The notes below the pieces were generated by a model, which saw only the letters and a list, made by a program, of their open reading frames with translations, was not told the DNA's origin and searched no databases. From Chaetoderma sp. LZ-2023a (taxonomy: Eukaryota > Mollusca > Caudofoveata > Chaetodermatida > Chaetodermatidae): a DNA stretch of 64,000 nucleotides. The stretch lies in contig CM067363.1 in assembly GCA_034401795.1 (NCBI GenBank), positions 33,274,470-33,338,469 of the forward strand, given 5' to 3'. Made by a program: the position numbers and the translations under genes. Shown here one piece after another: positions 1 to 13,900 of the stretch (its first letter is position 1; every line of letters starts with the position of its first letter).

Positions 1-43
1 CAACACATATTCAACAGAATATTTATTAAATTGTAAATGGCTT

Positions 44-137
44 TTCGAATACGCACCTACAGGACCAAAGATTTAACAAGCCAAGCAGTGTTCGAATACG
101 AACCTTCAGGACCAAAGATTTAACAAGTTAAGCCTTT
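44..137. repeat. Two direct copies of a 47-bp unit
   Basis: Units at 44-90 and 91-137 both start TTCGAATACG and contain GGACCAAAGATTTAACAAG. They lie at the very edge of the window, so more copies may exist outside. Confidence 0.8.
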
Positions 138-310
138 AATACACGAATTTGTTCAAGAAAATTTCTGTTTTCCCCTATAAAATGTCCATTTGCAGACCAA
201 GAGAAGACTATTTTTGAAAATTTACAACTGGAATGACTGGAATGAGTGGCCTGCAAATGGGCATTTCTCAAGACCACTGTAGAAGCCGTTTTGGCTGATG
301 TGAGTGTTAA
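138..310. repeat. Foldback repeat family 2 copy
   Basis: It contains the family arm TTTGCAGACCAAGAGAAGAC, the centre TGGAATGACTGG and a partial reversed arm. Further copies are listed at 7780-7930, 17620-17815, 32150-32265, 40960-41560, 47035-47900, 49590-49690, 56265-56610, 59195-59340 and 59740-59850. From here to 570 I see only two TGACGTCA motifs (near 388 and 408). Confidence 0.7.
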
Positions 311-584
311 AGGGCTAAGCCGTCTATCCCATGTTGTGTTTCCTTTGTTTCACAGTTCCATAGGAGAGGTTCGCCTTTAAGAGTGAGATGACGTCACAGA
401 TGTCAGATGACGTCACAGATGTATGTTGTGCACTTAACAACTTGATAAATAAATCTATGTACATCGAAATTCTCTGGTTTCTATAGCAACCTAGCTCTCT
501 ATAAACACACCCAGTGATTGAAGCCAGGACATGTTGCAGAATCTAGTGTTGACCGATATATAAACCCTCATAATGCAGGTTACC

Positions 585-612
585 GGGGGCGGGGGGGGGG
601 GGGGGGGGGGGG
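585..612. repeat. Poly-G tract
   Basis: Five G, one C, then 22 G in a row. It could form G-quadruplexes. Sequencing length error is likely in such a run. Confidence 0.9.
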
Positions 613-769
613 TAGTGATCCAATGTGACCCGGTATTGGTGCTGTACCTGACCACTAACCAGAGTTATCAGCGTATATATTACTGCACGTGGGGGTCAAT
701 CGAATGGTGGCCAAGTCCATATCTAGGAATGCCATGTTATCCAATTCATGAATCCATTTCCTCGCTCAA

Positions 770-1140
770 GCATATGACGTCATAATCAAATACTCGACGT
801 GTATGCTTCATAATCATGAATTCATAATCATGACTTCATGAATGATTCGATTGTGCCAGTCTTTAACCCTTAATAGTCCGGCACGTTGTACGAATTGTAT
901 GTATTTGCTATTTAAGAAGCATGCTGTTGAATATTTTGAAACTAATTTAACTGGGCGCTGTTTAGCAACAGCACCCAGTCAAATTAGTTTCAGAATATTC
1001 AACAGCTTACCTGTATAGTTTCTGGAAATTGATAGTCAGGAAGTTCAGAGATCGATCGCTCCCAATAAGAGCGAGGTGTGGGTGGAGCTGAGATAGAGAT
1101 GGGCGGGGCATGGCTAAAACTGGAAAGGTCCATTTCCACC
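770..1140 (+). mobile_element. Hairpin composite element, copy A
   Basis: Layout: TGACGTCA-type motifs, an AT-rich part with AATAAA-like signals, a palindrome at 923-1006 with arms ACTAATTTGACTGGG, a middle part with TTACCTGTATAG, and a tail with GGGCGGGGC and TAGCTA-like units. The same order recurs in about a dozen copies in this window, on either strand. No coding capacity is seen, so it looks like a non-autonomous mobile element. Confidence 0.8.
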
Positions 1141-1214
1141 ACTTGTCTAGAAAATTCTTATTTGGAACTCGTCAAATCTCGTTCCAAATGAGATCTTACT
1201 AAACTCGTGTGATA

Positions 1215-1564
1215 CATCTAGGCCTCAATCTTGTTCCATAAAGACGTCATAATCAACTACGTGACGTGTAGGATGACGTTATAATCGATTACGTCATGCA
1301 TGACTCTATTTAGTCGGTCTTAAACGCTTAATAGTTCGTCAGGTTGCACGAATTGTATGGCTTTACTGTTTAATAAACATACTGTTAAATGTTTTGAAAC
1401 TAATTTGACTGGGCAATGTTGCTGTCATAGGAAACACAAAATATTCAACAGTTTCCTGTATAGTTTTCTGGAAATGGAAATTCAGAGAGTGCATGACTCG
1501 ATCGATGCCAACACGGGCAAAGTGGGCGTGAATCTTAGCTAGAGATGGGCGGGGCAAAGCTAAA
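1215..1564 (+). mobile_element. Hairpin composite element, copy B, with damaged palindrome
   Basis: Same order as copy A. The palindrome (1382-1451) has lost most of its second arm. The tail ends a few bases from the stop codon of the MATE gene on the other strand, so the 3' untranslated part of that gene probably starts inside this copy. Confidence 0.78.
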
Positions 1565-1567
1565 TTG

Positions 1568-1951
1568 CTACATTGTCTGTGTCGTGTAGTGAGTCACGTT
1601 GTCAGTCACTGATCTATTAGACAGTGATTCGGCATTTATACTTGCTGGGATAAAAAGCACATAACGACAGATCAATCCGAATATGAATACGGCTAGCATT
1701 ATGACCACAGCAACACCTCGTTTGATGTAAATTATGTGCCAGTCACGTGATCTCAGATCCGAGGATGCTCCAGCACTCCGCGTGGATTGAATATTATTTC
1801 CACACGCGTACAAAGAACCATAGTGGTGACTTTGGATTCCTGATTCGGAGTGATGGCTACTATCAGTAATCGCTTCATTTTTTCTACATCCATCGCCTTG
1901 CTTTGTATCATCTAGTTCAGTTGTGTCACTAAGATCTCCATCGAAGAGTAA
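1568..1951 (-). CDS. SLC47A-like: MATE transporter last exon: polar linker and final membrane helix
   Basis: An open frame of 127 codons ends at TAG 1568-1570. A polar linker rich in Ser, Asp and His is followed by KRGVAVVIMLAVFIFG, a single membrane segment. Animal MATE1 proteins have the same plan: a poorly conserved linker, then a basic residue pair and a thirteenth helix at the C-terminus. Two AGs two bases apart (1954 and 1952) precede the exon; only the second, starting at 1951, keeps the frame from exon 9. An extra small exon between 1951 and 10519 cannot be excluded. A hairpin element begins within a few bases of the stop codon. Confidence 0.65.
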   Translation of the reverse strand, partial: LLFDGDLSDTTELDDTKQGDGCRKNEAITDSSHHSESGIQSHHYGSLYACGNNIQSTRSAGASSDLRSRDWHIIYIKRGVAVVIMLAVFIFGLICRYVLFIPASINAESLSNRSVTDNVTHYTTQTM

Positions 1952-4900
1952 CTCTGAAATAAAATGTAATGACGTCATAATTAATTACGTCACATGTAGT
2001 CTGGCGTCATAATCACATTGCGTCGTGTGTAGCGCGGACCGACCGGATAAGTACTGACCGTCCCAGCGAAGCTGGGTACGGAACGGCCACTCCGGATTCG
2101 CTCCAAGCACGCCCCCCCCCCCCAACCCCTGGGTTGGATAGTACGTGTACATAAGCCCTATGAGAGAGGTTTTCGTCAAAATCCGATAAAACGCATTGTG
2201 TGCATGTGTGCGCGCGTCAGAGCTTCGCCGGCAACACGTCACGGAATTGGAAGCGAGTGCATGCCTATAGTGTACCGAGTAGGTACTCGTAAAAACCTTT
2301 ACTTATTCCATTCTCGTTGTTCTTGGTACCGATCAGAACTAGAATAAAACTATCTTTCTAGAACTGTTAACTATTTTAAAGTCGGCTCAGAGATGGCTGA
2401 GTTATCCGCAAAAATCCCCTTGAATTATCTTCAAAATATTGCTTTTGACGTCGTAATCGCGTGTATGCATAAATAGATCTAGAATGTTCTGCGTACGTGA
2501 TAAATACGTCACTGCTCTAGCTGCACGCTGATTGGCTACTGCTCGGCCGCTGATTGGCTGAGGCATCTGCCTCTGACGTCACGAGTAGTATAAAAGGGAT
2601 GGAAAATCTAGAATCAGGAGCATCGCCAGTGTGGAAGCCGGCCCGCGCAGGACCTCTGGACCATCCTGTGGACGGATGTAGCCGCTGACCTACAGTGATT
2701 CTCACATCAACCGATGTCTTACGGATCCTAGCACATCCGCGGTGGTAGGACGTCCTCGGCTTCCACCAGTTTTTTGGACACCCCCCCCCCCCCCTCCACG
2801 GACGGCCATCCATTAAACTAAGTTTAAAATTATACCTTCCGCATCTGGACTTTCCTAAGGGAGCCTTTCCGAGAATGTGTCATGCGGGCCTGGGATATGA
2901 TTCTACCGAATGTATAGCATAGCTTACGGTGATTCTTGGTGGATGACGGATCTGCCAACCACGCTGAAAAGTGGACTTAAATTTCCGCACTGCATGTCGT
3001 GTGTGATTAATTAACCTTTTGACCACAGTCTGGTGGAACTTTGCTGGGTGCGCCGCAAGAGCTATGCGACGCATCCTGCACCGTGTGCCAATTTATGTAA
3101 CTGCCTAATATTATATACCGCCCTCTGTTAATGGGCAAACTTCCACTTTACTACTTCCGTCGCCAGACGGATAACGACTATCTAAGAGACATTTCTTCAC
3201 TACTTTGTTTCACTGTCCTGAGTGTGTACCGTGTCTACCCCGTCCGGAGGAGTCAGCTTGCGGAGACAAGCCTGTGGAAATCAGCTGCGGAAATCTGCCT
3301 GCGGAAATCTCTCCAACTTCAGAGAACGTGTCGACTCGCGCTATGAATATGTTAGCACCTCAATTTCAGTAACATAGTAGCCTGTTCCGTACCGATGCCT
3401 ATTAGGTACTCAAGCAGCTATACTATTGTACATTTAATTATCATTTCCGTATACGGTACTGATGACTAATAGGTACCTTACCGGTCCGCAATTTATAATT
3501 TCTGTTTTACTGTAAATATTATTCTTGTTTACTGTAGGTGCTTTCAACTAGCTGCACCGTTTAAGTTTATTGATCTTTGATCTTTAACTACCTCATTTAA
3601 TTACACTCTATTTATTGCATTGGTTAGTTGTATATGGCAGCTAGCCATTCAGTTAATATGTTTTGTTTAATTACAGAAAACTTTGGACTGCAGTAAGCTA
3701 GGAAATAATATACAGCAACAGATATATCCGCATCACTTTATTCCAGCCATCATCAATTTTACACTAAGGTCGCTGACCGTGCTCTAATTGTTTGATCCCG
3801 GCATGTTACCGACTAAACCTTACTATTCAGCTCGATAGGATAGGTTAAAGTGGTTAGGGACAATTTCTTCGTTTAGAGACCCGCACTCCGGCAAGGTTGT
3901 GTAAAATTGGCCAGTTACCTATAGGACCTCATATATATTAAGATATTGTCTCTTTCCACGATCCACCAGCCGCATGGCTTATTAATTGTCTGGACTCCCG
4001 ATCAGCACGTTGATCCGATCTGACCCTGGGACACTATCAGAGGTTTCCAAGCGGTGATGGTTAAAGTGCTGATTTACCTACATCTCCACCGTATATTCGG
4101 ATACTTGTTAGCTAGATAACCCTGCCAATGACGGAAGCACTACGAAAACATATAGTCATAAATGTGGATTAGTTAGTTTATTTACCGGGCCGCAGTGCAT
4201 ATTTGGGCACATTGGAACTTAACCCTAACGACAGGTCAACTGTTAGATCCATAGCACGCTGTGACTGACGGGATGCGGATCTCCATCCAATTCGTTGCAG
4301 CGTCTGGATGAAGCATTGGAGCTCATCACACCCTCACGGGAAGGATGCTCGCGATGGATATCCGTCTACCCACCCCACCATAAATACATGTCAGGAATCA
4401 AAACTTGCTTGTGTGAAACGTAGCCATTGTCCAGGTAATGGTTTATGTGGCTGCAGGATTTTCATCGAATTTGGATGCCTTGTGTCGTAACACGTACGCA
4501 TGCTGTCCGTGGAGGTAGATGCTAATCCAAGCAACCTACGGGAAGCGAAGGGTCTGTGCCCATTGGACAATTGTACCTAAAGTTAGGTAGGAATCCCTGC
4601 CACTTGCAGCCAAAACTAGTTTCTGTTTCTAACAACTAAATGATAGGTTAGGCAGTAGCAGAAGGCCCGCATAAATAAAGCGTTATCTACCAATACAGTA
4701 TCTTTGGAACTACATAAGACAGTGACTTGGGAATTCTTCAGAAATCGTTCATCCCGTCTTCACGTAAACCAGTATGCATCACATTATTTATGGTTTCACT
4801 AGGATCTTCACTTAGAATTTCTCTGTTGAACAAAAGAGTGGCCCTTTTTGCTAGCTCTTTTCCTCCACTTCGGCATTAAAGGCATTTTCCTGTGATGGAG

Positions 4901-7900
4901 GCCCGCACGAGACACTTACCTCTCACAACAACAATATTTTCTTTGTGTGTGTGTGTTAGGGGTATACTAGTTTATATTAAACTACTTAGTGACTTCGTTG
5001 CGGATGCTTCTCTTGCGGGGATACCTCTACGGATTCAAGAACCTGTGTGGTACCGCCGGCGACACCACCTGGAAAGAACACCAGATAGCTCTATATTGTG
5101 TATTATTGTGTGCTCATTTACTGTCAAACGATTCATCTTGTTTGTATAGTATAGAAATATTTCTGCTATTTAATTACAAATTGTTCCATATCTCTAAATT
5201 AGTATGGATAGACATACCGGTGACACTAATAGTTGAGATGACACTGTGTGGTTCAATCTTGGCGGCAACGGTCGCACGGCCCCACTGGAACGTCAGTGTT
5301 CCACCGGCTCTAGAAGTCTGTCTTTGTATTTCTCGGAGCGATGTCATACGGAATCCGCAACCCCGAGATCCACAGCTAATCAGCCATCCCGTTCATCGTG
5401 CACTTGCGGTGCGATTGGCGGAAACGTCATAGCGGACCAGTACGTACCGCGAGCTACAAGTGAATGACGTATCTAGCTCCATTGTGAACGTTGAATAGTC
5501 CGTCAAATATACCAATTGTTTGTTTTTATTATTTAATAAACAGTCTGTTGAATATTCTGAAACTCATAGAGATAGGCAGCAACAGCACCCAGTTAAATTA
5601 GTTTCAAAATATTGAACTTCTAACGTAACTCTGGAACAGAATATAACTGTTTAGCTGTTATCATGCTTAGAAAGTCAACGCCCCAAAATGTGTGTACGTA
5701 TAAGATCTCTGTTCTCGTGAAAACGAATATCTAGCTAAGCCCTGCCCACGTTGTCCTCGCGTTTAAAACACTGCATTTGCAGAATCTCAATATCAGGGTA
5801 ACTATACAGGTACCCTATTGAATATTTTGAAACTATTTTGACTGGAAGCTGTTGATGGATATGACAGCAACAGCTCCCAGTTAAATGACTTTTTAACAGG
5901 ATATTTATTAAAATTGTTACTTCACCAAAGGTGCGCAGTTCATAGACGTACTGACCAACCTGTTTCAACATTTATGATGGAATTGTATCATTTGATTGTG
6001 CCGTCAGCTAACAAGTATCGTATTTTGATCATGGCGTCAGATATTTGAGTGGCATCTCGGATCGACTCATTCTTATATGAAAACCTATGTGGTAAGAAAT
6101 TCTACATATAAGTATAGCATTAACATACGCAGATAATAGCTATGATAACTGTCAGTCTGCTCCATTTCTGCAGACGACATACATGTACAACAACAACAAC
6201 ACACGCAAGCACGCACGCACGCAGAGATAATGGCTATTATAGTTGTCTGCCTGATCAATTTCTGCAGACTATATCCAGCTACGAAACATTGGTAACATTA
6301 GGAAGTACATCACTCGGGAAGCGGCAATACGGCTCGTGTTATCACTAGTAATGTCGAGACTCGATTATTGTAACGGTCTTCTCGCAGGTGCTTCCAAAAT
6401 ATTCATTAACAAGCTTCAGGCAGTTCAGAACACAGCTGCGCGAATTGTATCACTGAGAAATAAGTATGACCACATTACCCCCATTCTTCAAGATTTACAC
6501 TGGCTCCCACTAGAATACAGAATCCGTTTCAAAATCCTAAGTTTAGCATATCAATGTGTCTCCGAAACTGCACCAACGTACCTATCTGAATTGCTAGAGA
6601 GTTACACACCTACACGAACCCTCAGATCTTTTGAACAAAATCTCCTGAAGATTCCCAGAGTAAACACTAAAACCTATGGCCATAAAGCCTTTTCATTCGT
6701 GGCCGCCACTCAGTGGAATAATCTCCCAACTCATATTAAATCTGTCCCGACTTTATCCGTATTTAAAACTAACTTGAAAACATTCTTGTTTAAAGAAGCT
6801 TTCCCGTAAGCTGTATGCTAAATTTCTCTCTTATTGTCAGCGCTTAGAGCATGCAATCGCATGGATTTAGCGCATTACAAATGTACTATTATTATTACAA
6901 CAACAGCACACACAGATAATAGCTATTATAATTGTCTGCGCAATTTCTGCAGACTACATCCAGGTACAACAATAACACACGCAGATAATAGCTATTATAA
7001 CTGTCTGTCTGCTAAATTTCTGCAGACTACATTTTCCATGAGTTATAACTCTGGACATGATGAATATTTTGAAAATAATTTGACTGAAAGTTGTTAATGG
7101 CTATGCCACCAACAACTTTCAGTCAAATTATTTTCAAAATATTCAGCATATTCAGAGTTAGTGGCCATTGAAATTTGTGTATGATGGCTTGCAGTAGCGA
7201 GGCAGATAAGCAAAGATTCAGTCGCTAGCTGCCCGGATGACAATGTCTAAAGTGACAATATATATATATAAAGACATTTGCTGGGGTGTGGTGGGGTGCA
7301 TTATGTACTTCAACTGATAGATGTAGGCCTAATTTTAATCATACAAATGGTTGTTTGTGGTTCGATTGAAGGATATAGAAAGACAGCCAGGACAGACCAA
7401 TGTTCGTGTAATCGGGTCAGATATAAGGATTTCTGTACTATATTTTCATGTTTGGCATATGAAGGGCCTGAGTGTGAATATAGTGAACTTGAACTTGAAC
7501 TGTGCATGCTACATGTATATGTTATTTATGTATGCTACCTTGTCTTTCTGCCTTTACTTCTGCTTTGTCTTTGTCTTTAGCAGTTTTTGCTCGGACTTGT
7601 GCCTGGAAAAGGTGGTGTGGTTACTTATTGTAGTGAATGCCTTATGTTAAAACATTTATTCAGCGAATTAATATTAAGAGTGGACTGGACAGGCGGACCG
7701 TCGTTTGCTGGGCGGGCAGACCATCGTTTGCATGCGTTTTCGTAACGCTTTGGCACCCACGATGGTCAAAATGCCTTCTGCAGTAGCCTTGGAAAATCTT
7801 CATTTGCAGATCAAGAGAAGAATATTTTAGAAAATGTATTATTGGAGTGTCTGCCTCGATAATTAAGCCAACCATTCCAATCATAAATTCCCAAAATTAG

Positions 7901-10900
7901 TCTTCCTTTGGTCTGCAAATGGGCATTCCTTAAGCAAATGTTTAGATTTTCCTGACCAACTTTTCTCATTGAAGAGTCTCACATGTTCAATAATTGTCTG
8001 ACTGCTAAGTTTTTACAGACGACGATGTACTAGGGGATATGTCTCTTGGCCCGCTAAATATTTGTAAAACAGTTTGACTGGAAGTTGTTGGTGGCTAAGA
8101 CACCAACAACGTTCAGCCAAATTGTTTTACAAATATTCATCAAGTCAAGATCTTTTGTCATTGAAATTATTTTCTGGTGTCTTGCAGCAGTTAAACAGTC
8201 AAGGTATCCTCTAATTTGCTGAAAATGTTGGGGTAATCCTGACATACCACAGTGAGATTACGAGGCGAATGGTATCAATGACATTTCCGTCTATAATAAC
8301 AATCAAATACGATTAATTAATGTCGCTACACCTGATGCAAGAAGTTGTAAGCACAATACAGTCGCATGAAATCACGACACACCATCTGCCGCTTGCTAAG
8401 TGTAATGCGTTGTCTGGTGAAAATGTTACTGGGAATCCGGACACTGTCCGATTCTTGCAGGTAGCCAGCTGCTTGTTCCCCGACACGCACTACGCTCCGT
8501 ATCCCGTTTGGAGAGACTCGCAACATGGAGCGTGCACCGTATTGATGTATTGTGTATAGTGTATAGTCACTTAAAGAAACCGAACCATGCGTAATTTACA
8601 TACCGTTGAATCACATATCAAATCAGATAAAACAAGCATTCTGTAAGTATTGCTGTGCAATACTGAGGTGATATAAATCTTTAGAGATTAACACTCAAAA
8701 ACTCCATTAAAAATTGAAAGAAGCAGCTGAAACTTGAACTTGATCCGTAATTTCTCATAATAAAGCAATATACCACGTTTCAATTATATATGGTCAAGGA
8801 GAACGAAACAGTCTTAAAAGCTGATATGTTTGTATTTCATAAGACGAAAGGGGACATAACTCCGTCAAAGATTGACGCAAACGCCTGAAACTCGAACTTG
8901 CTTTGCAATTCCTCATAACAAAGCAATGTACCAATTCTCAGTTGAATAACTTGAAGGGCTGCGAAAAGAATTGTGGAAAACTAATATTTTTTTTGTATTT
9001 CATAAGTCGAAAGGGGGCATTAACTCCGTGGAAAACTGATGAAAATGTACTGAAACTCGAACTTACCCCCTATAATAAAACAACCTACCAATTCTCACTT
9101 GAATCCGTTGAAGGAGTGCGAAAAATGTGTGGAAAACGGATATTTTTCGTATTTCGTGTCGAAAGGGGACATAACTCCATTAAAAATTGACGCAAACTCC
9201 TGAAACTCGAACCTGTTCTGTAATTTCTCATAACAAAGCAACGTACCAATTCTTAGCTGAATCTCTTAAAAGACTGCGGAAAAAATGCGGAAAACTAATA
9301 TTTTTTGTATTTTATATGAAAAATTAACAAAAATGTCTGAAACTCGAACTTGCGCTGTAACTCCTTATACTGAAGCGATCGAGCGTTTTTTCCTTAAATA
9401 TCTTGAAGGAGTGCGAAAACATGAGGAAAGCTAATATTGTTCATATTTCTTAAGTCGAAAGGGGGCATAACTCCATCAAAACGTGACACATACACCTGAA
9501 ACTCGAACTTGGTCTGTAGCTTCTCATATCAAAGAAAATGTACCAATCCTCGTGTGGATACCTTGAAGGACTACGAAAGAAAGTGCGGAAAACCAACTGC
9601 GAGAGACGGACAGACAGACAGATGGGCAGACGGACAGACAGACGGAGTGAAAAACCTATAGTCCCGCCCCACCTCGGTTTTACCACTAGGGGACTAATAA
9701 CTATAGGTCTACTATGACATATTTAACAAGCTATTTTTAGGCATGCAGGCTCGCACGCACACATGCACAGACTTGTTCGTGCGTGCGTGCATACGCTTTC
9801 ATGAGCGCGCGCATGGATATAACCATGGACGCATACTTAATCAGACAATCGCTCATTTACATGTTTATTTAAAGGATAACTAATCCCATCCCTTGATAGC
9901 TATTCAGGTGATCTAACACGCCGGTCATACACTATCCAGGTAATTTTAAGCTTTTTATCACGCCGCTAAGGAAAAATATTCAGGATTTAGTAGTTAAATG
10001 CTGGTACATTTCTACACCCTATGATGGCTGTCATGATTTACTTTTAAACCAATCAGAAACCCCTAGTGTGTCTGCCTCGGTATATACGCTCAGTCATAGA
10101 GGCGCCAGCTATAGTTTGGCAACGTGGTATAAAAGCAATCCTACAGGGAAGCTGTTGAGTATTTTGAAACCAATTTGTTTGGACGTTGTTGCTGCCTATG
10201 GCAGCAACAATTTCCAGTCAAATTAGTTTCAAAATATTCAATGGGATGAGCATTACATAATAAAGAATGTGATGCATTGGAGCTTACATGACATCACACA
10301 CAATAGCTTGAGGAGACAAAATCGTGTCGATCACTGTTCAACATTTACTCGATATTACAAAACAGATAATTGCGATACAGAATAGGGAATGTGACAGGAT
10401 ATGAATGATATGGAATCTATAAACCATATTCTATCGGTGCAATACAACATTTGAGATGAGATTAGCATCGCTTTAAAGCCAGTATGTTTTGCCTCTAGCT
10501 GTATTTACACGGCTTTACCATGTCTGTTTCTTTGTCCCAGTCTGTGCGATTAAGAATGATAAGTAGCGCGATCCAGCCAACACTCAGTCCCAGGATTAAA
10601 CCCCACCAATAGCCTGTAAATGCATGCGTTCATATAATAATGGAGGATTACCGATTATCCATCAATCATATGACGTTATAATCAAATACGTGATGTGTGG
10701 GGTGACGTCATACTCAAATACGTCGTGAATGGCGTAGCTAGGTTCCTCACGAATGCGTAATTGATGACAGACTAAGCCTTGCTGTACGAATTCTATGTCT
10801 TTACTGTTTAATAAACACGCTGCTGAATATTTTGAAACTAATTTGACTGGTCGCTATTGTGCCAGTAACAGCGCCCAATCAAATTAGCTTCAAAAAATTC

Positions 10901-13900
10901 AACAGCTTACCTGTATAATTTTCTGGAAATTGAGACTCAGAGAGTGCAGGGACTGATCGATCCCATCACTGGCAAAGCGTGGGTGGAGCTTTGCTAAAGA
11001 TGTGCGTGGCATAACTAAAACGTGATTCCTCCATTATGATTGGCATAGTTTGAATAACGCATTAGTATAACTAAGACATGGTGAGGTAATAGATTAGAGT
11101 CCGTCCCCTTATTCGAATATTCGAATATTAATTCAAATGAACCAATATGAATGAATATTCGCATAGCAGACGGTACGGATATTCAAATATATATTAAAAC
11201 TTACAAAATTAAGAAAGGACCCGGGAACTAGCACATGCTTTTGAATGATAGATTTAGATAATAGTCAACCTATAGTCATCAGTGAAAAACAGAAATAAAT
11301 CAGAATAATTTGAAAAAAGCAGCTAAATACATGTATGTCACCCTGGCTGGAACCAATTCACCTTTCCAGAGTATCTATCCATCATCTGACCTGGTATGAC
11401 GTCATAATGAGTTCAGCGCGCAATCATTACGTCACAAAGGGTTCCATATAGACTGTCATCAAATCTCAAATACTCGGACACATTGTATGAATTGTATGTC
11501 TTTGTAATTCTTTGCTATTTAATGAACATGCTGTTGAATATTTTGAAACTAATTTGACTGGGCGCTGTTGCTGCCTTAGGCAGCAACAGCACCAAGTCAA
11601 ATTAGTTTCAAAATATTCAACAGCTTACCTGTGTAATTTTTTGGAAATTGATAGTCAGGGTGTTCGGAGATCGATCAATCCCAAAACGAGCGAGGTGTGG
11701 GTGGAGCTAAACCAAATAATACCCGCTACAGTGCTCCACGTGGTCGTAGAAGCTCAGTTATATTCGCGTTAAAGTTCTCGTGTCCCATTAAATCTAGTCA
11801 CTTTTGCACTAGATATGCGATGCCTGCTGATTTCTGTTCAATTTACCCAGCATGCTATGCTACCCAGCATGCAACGCTACCCGGCGTGCAATTTTTTGAC
11901 TCCATAATCGTTGTAACTATTGGACAACATATTCGTTTGGTCTATTGCCTGTATAGGCCAGGATTTCTCAAACAAAACCCAACCCGCCTGCACGTGCAAA
12001 TATTCACTTGTCCTTCATCTCTGGAAGCGTAACCATGCACGTAGGGAGTATTCACGGCAGTACATTCGACAGCCTGCATTTCAAATGGCCATTTGCACGT
12101 GCCGGCGGTTCCTTTTGCTTGAGAAATCCTGACCTGTACAGACAATGGATATGGCGTCCAATAGTTACAACGATTATAGCGTCAGGGCATTGCATGTTGG
12201 GTAGCATTTCACGCTGGGTAGCATTGTATGCTGAATAAATTGAACAGGCATCTCATATCTCGTACAAAAGCGTTTATATCTAATGGGACACAAGAGTTTT
12301 AAGCTGATTAGCCACTATTTCCTACAGGTAAAATACTGTCTAATCTTAAAACAATTTGACTGAAATAGTACTGCAGCAAGGGCCTAAAAAGTCGCTTAGT
12401 TTGTTAGCTACCCATACCAAAATATTAATAAATACTACCATTTATCAAAATGACCGCTAGAGTGTGTAGAATAAGGAAATAACGGAAGACAGGCGTGAAA
12501 ATAATTACAAATCAAGTTATGACCTAGTTTCTGAATGGGTGTGGCGTATATTAGATTATGAAACAATAAACACCGACATTGTCTTTCTCGCAAGGTGCGT
12601 ATATTTATGCATGTTTAATAAATGTTGAGGTTTATCATATCATAACAATAACCAGATGAACTTGAAATCAATCGCTGTATTCGGATTTTTTTTGGGGTGT
12701 GGGGGGGGGGTGTGCAGGGGAGGTCGGCTGGGAAAGACTTTGCACGTGGACTCTATGCTTTGAAACTTGTTGATGATGTTTTACATTGCCTCTTTCTCAA
12801 GAACTTCGGAATCTAATGTAAAACATCAGGCCATGATTTTCTTGCAGATGAAGTCATATACAGGTTTGGTTTGCAAATCCTGAAAGTTTACCGCCAGCAG
12901 CTATTATGAATGACCTGAGAAGTAAGATTAAAATGATGTTGCTGCCCTTGATCAAGAGATTCTGTGATGAAGGTAGACAATGTTGTCCAACATTCAAACT
13001 CTGTGATGATTATCTTCAGAAAGTTTCAATACCGTTCGAGATGTTCTTGGCGGCTTCGCGAAATGGAAATTGGCAAGTTTGTCAGTCAGCAAAAGCGGAG
13101 TTCATCCCATTGCTGCTCGCTTCAAACAGAAGCATTTATGCTAAGCACATGCCACCTTTACTGCTCATGATGAAAAACCTCCCTTTCATCTGAGATTGTT
13201 GATCACTTTGAAAATGAAAAACAATTTGTCACTAAGCTATCCCATGGTAGATTTAACATGGTCTGGCCGGACTTCGCCCTGGAAACTACATATAACAAGT
13301 CCCTGAAAGTAACAGGTGGAATCATTGGCTTGACGTTGAAAGGTTCTGCTCTTGCCAGCTTGTTTTTTAGCTTGGCCAATAACAGCTCAATATTCAGAAA
13401 ATCTCCAGACACATTTCTGCAGAGTCCAAAGATTCGTTCCTGATTGTGATCTTCTACACAATATTTCCAATGCAGAAATAAAGCGTTGGGGTAACGATGT
13501 ACAGAAGATGACACAAATGTTTGGAGAAACATATTTGGACCCATTCTGCCTTCACAATCAACCATCACAACTTGTAAAATTTGCAACCGGAGTTGTGGCA
13601 ACTGCAGATGTTCAGGCAAGGCTTGTTGGTGCTCTGGAAGAAGATGATGCTTTGGCTGACAAATTCGTCAATGAGCTGCTTGTCCTACCTGCAGATTAGT
13701 CAGCACCACTTAAGTGTTTCTATGACACAATGTCACGTCCTGGTGTAAAAACGATGAGTAAAATGACAAAGACAATTAAGATTGGCAAACGCCGTGCTAA
13801 CATGACCGCTGAAGTTATGTATATTAGACTATTGGCAATAAACGCAGAGAAGCAAGTGCCACTGGATAGGGTGGTGGCTTACGAAAACTCACATGTACCA

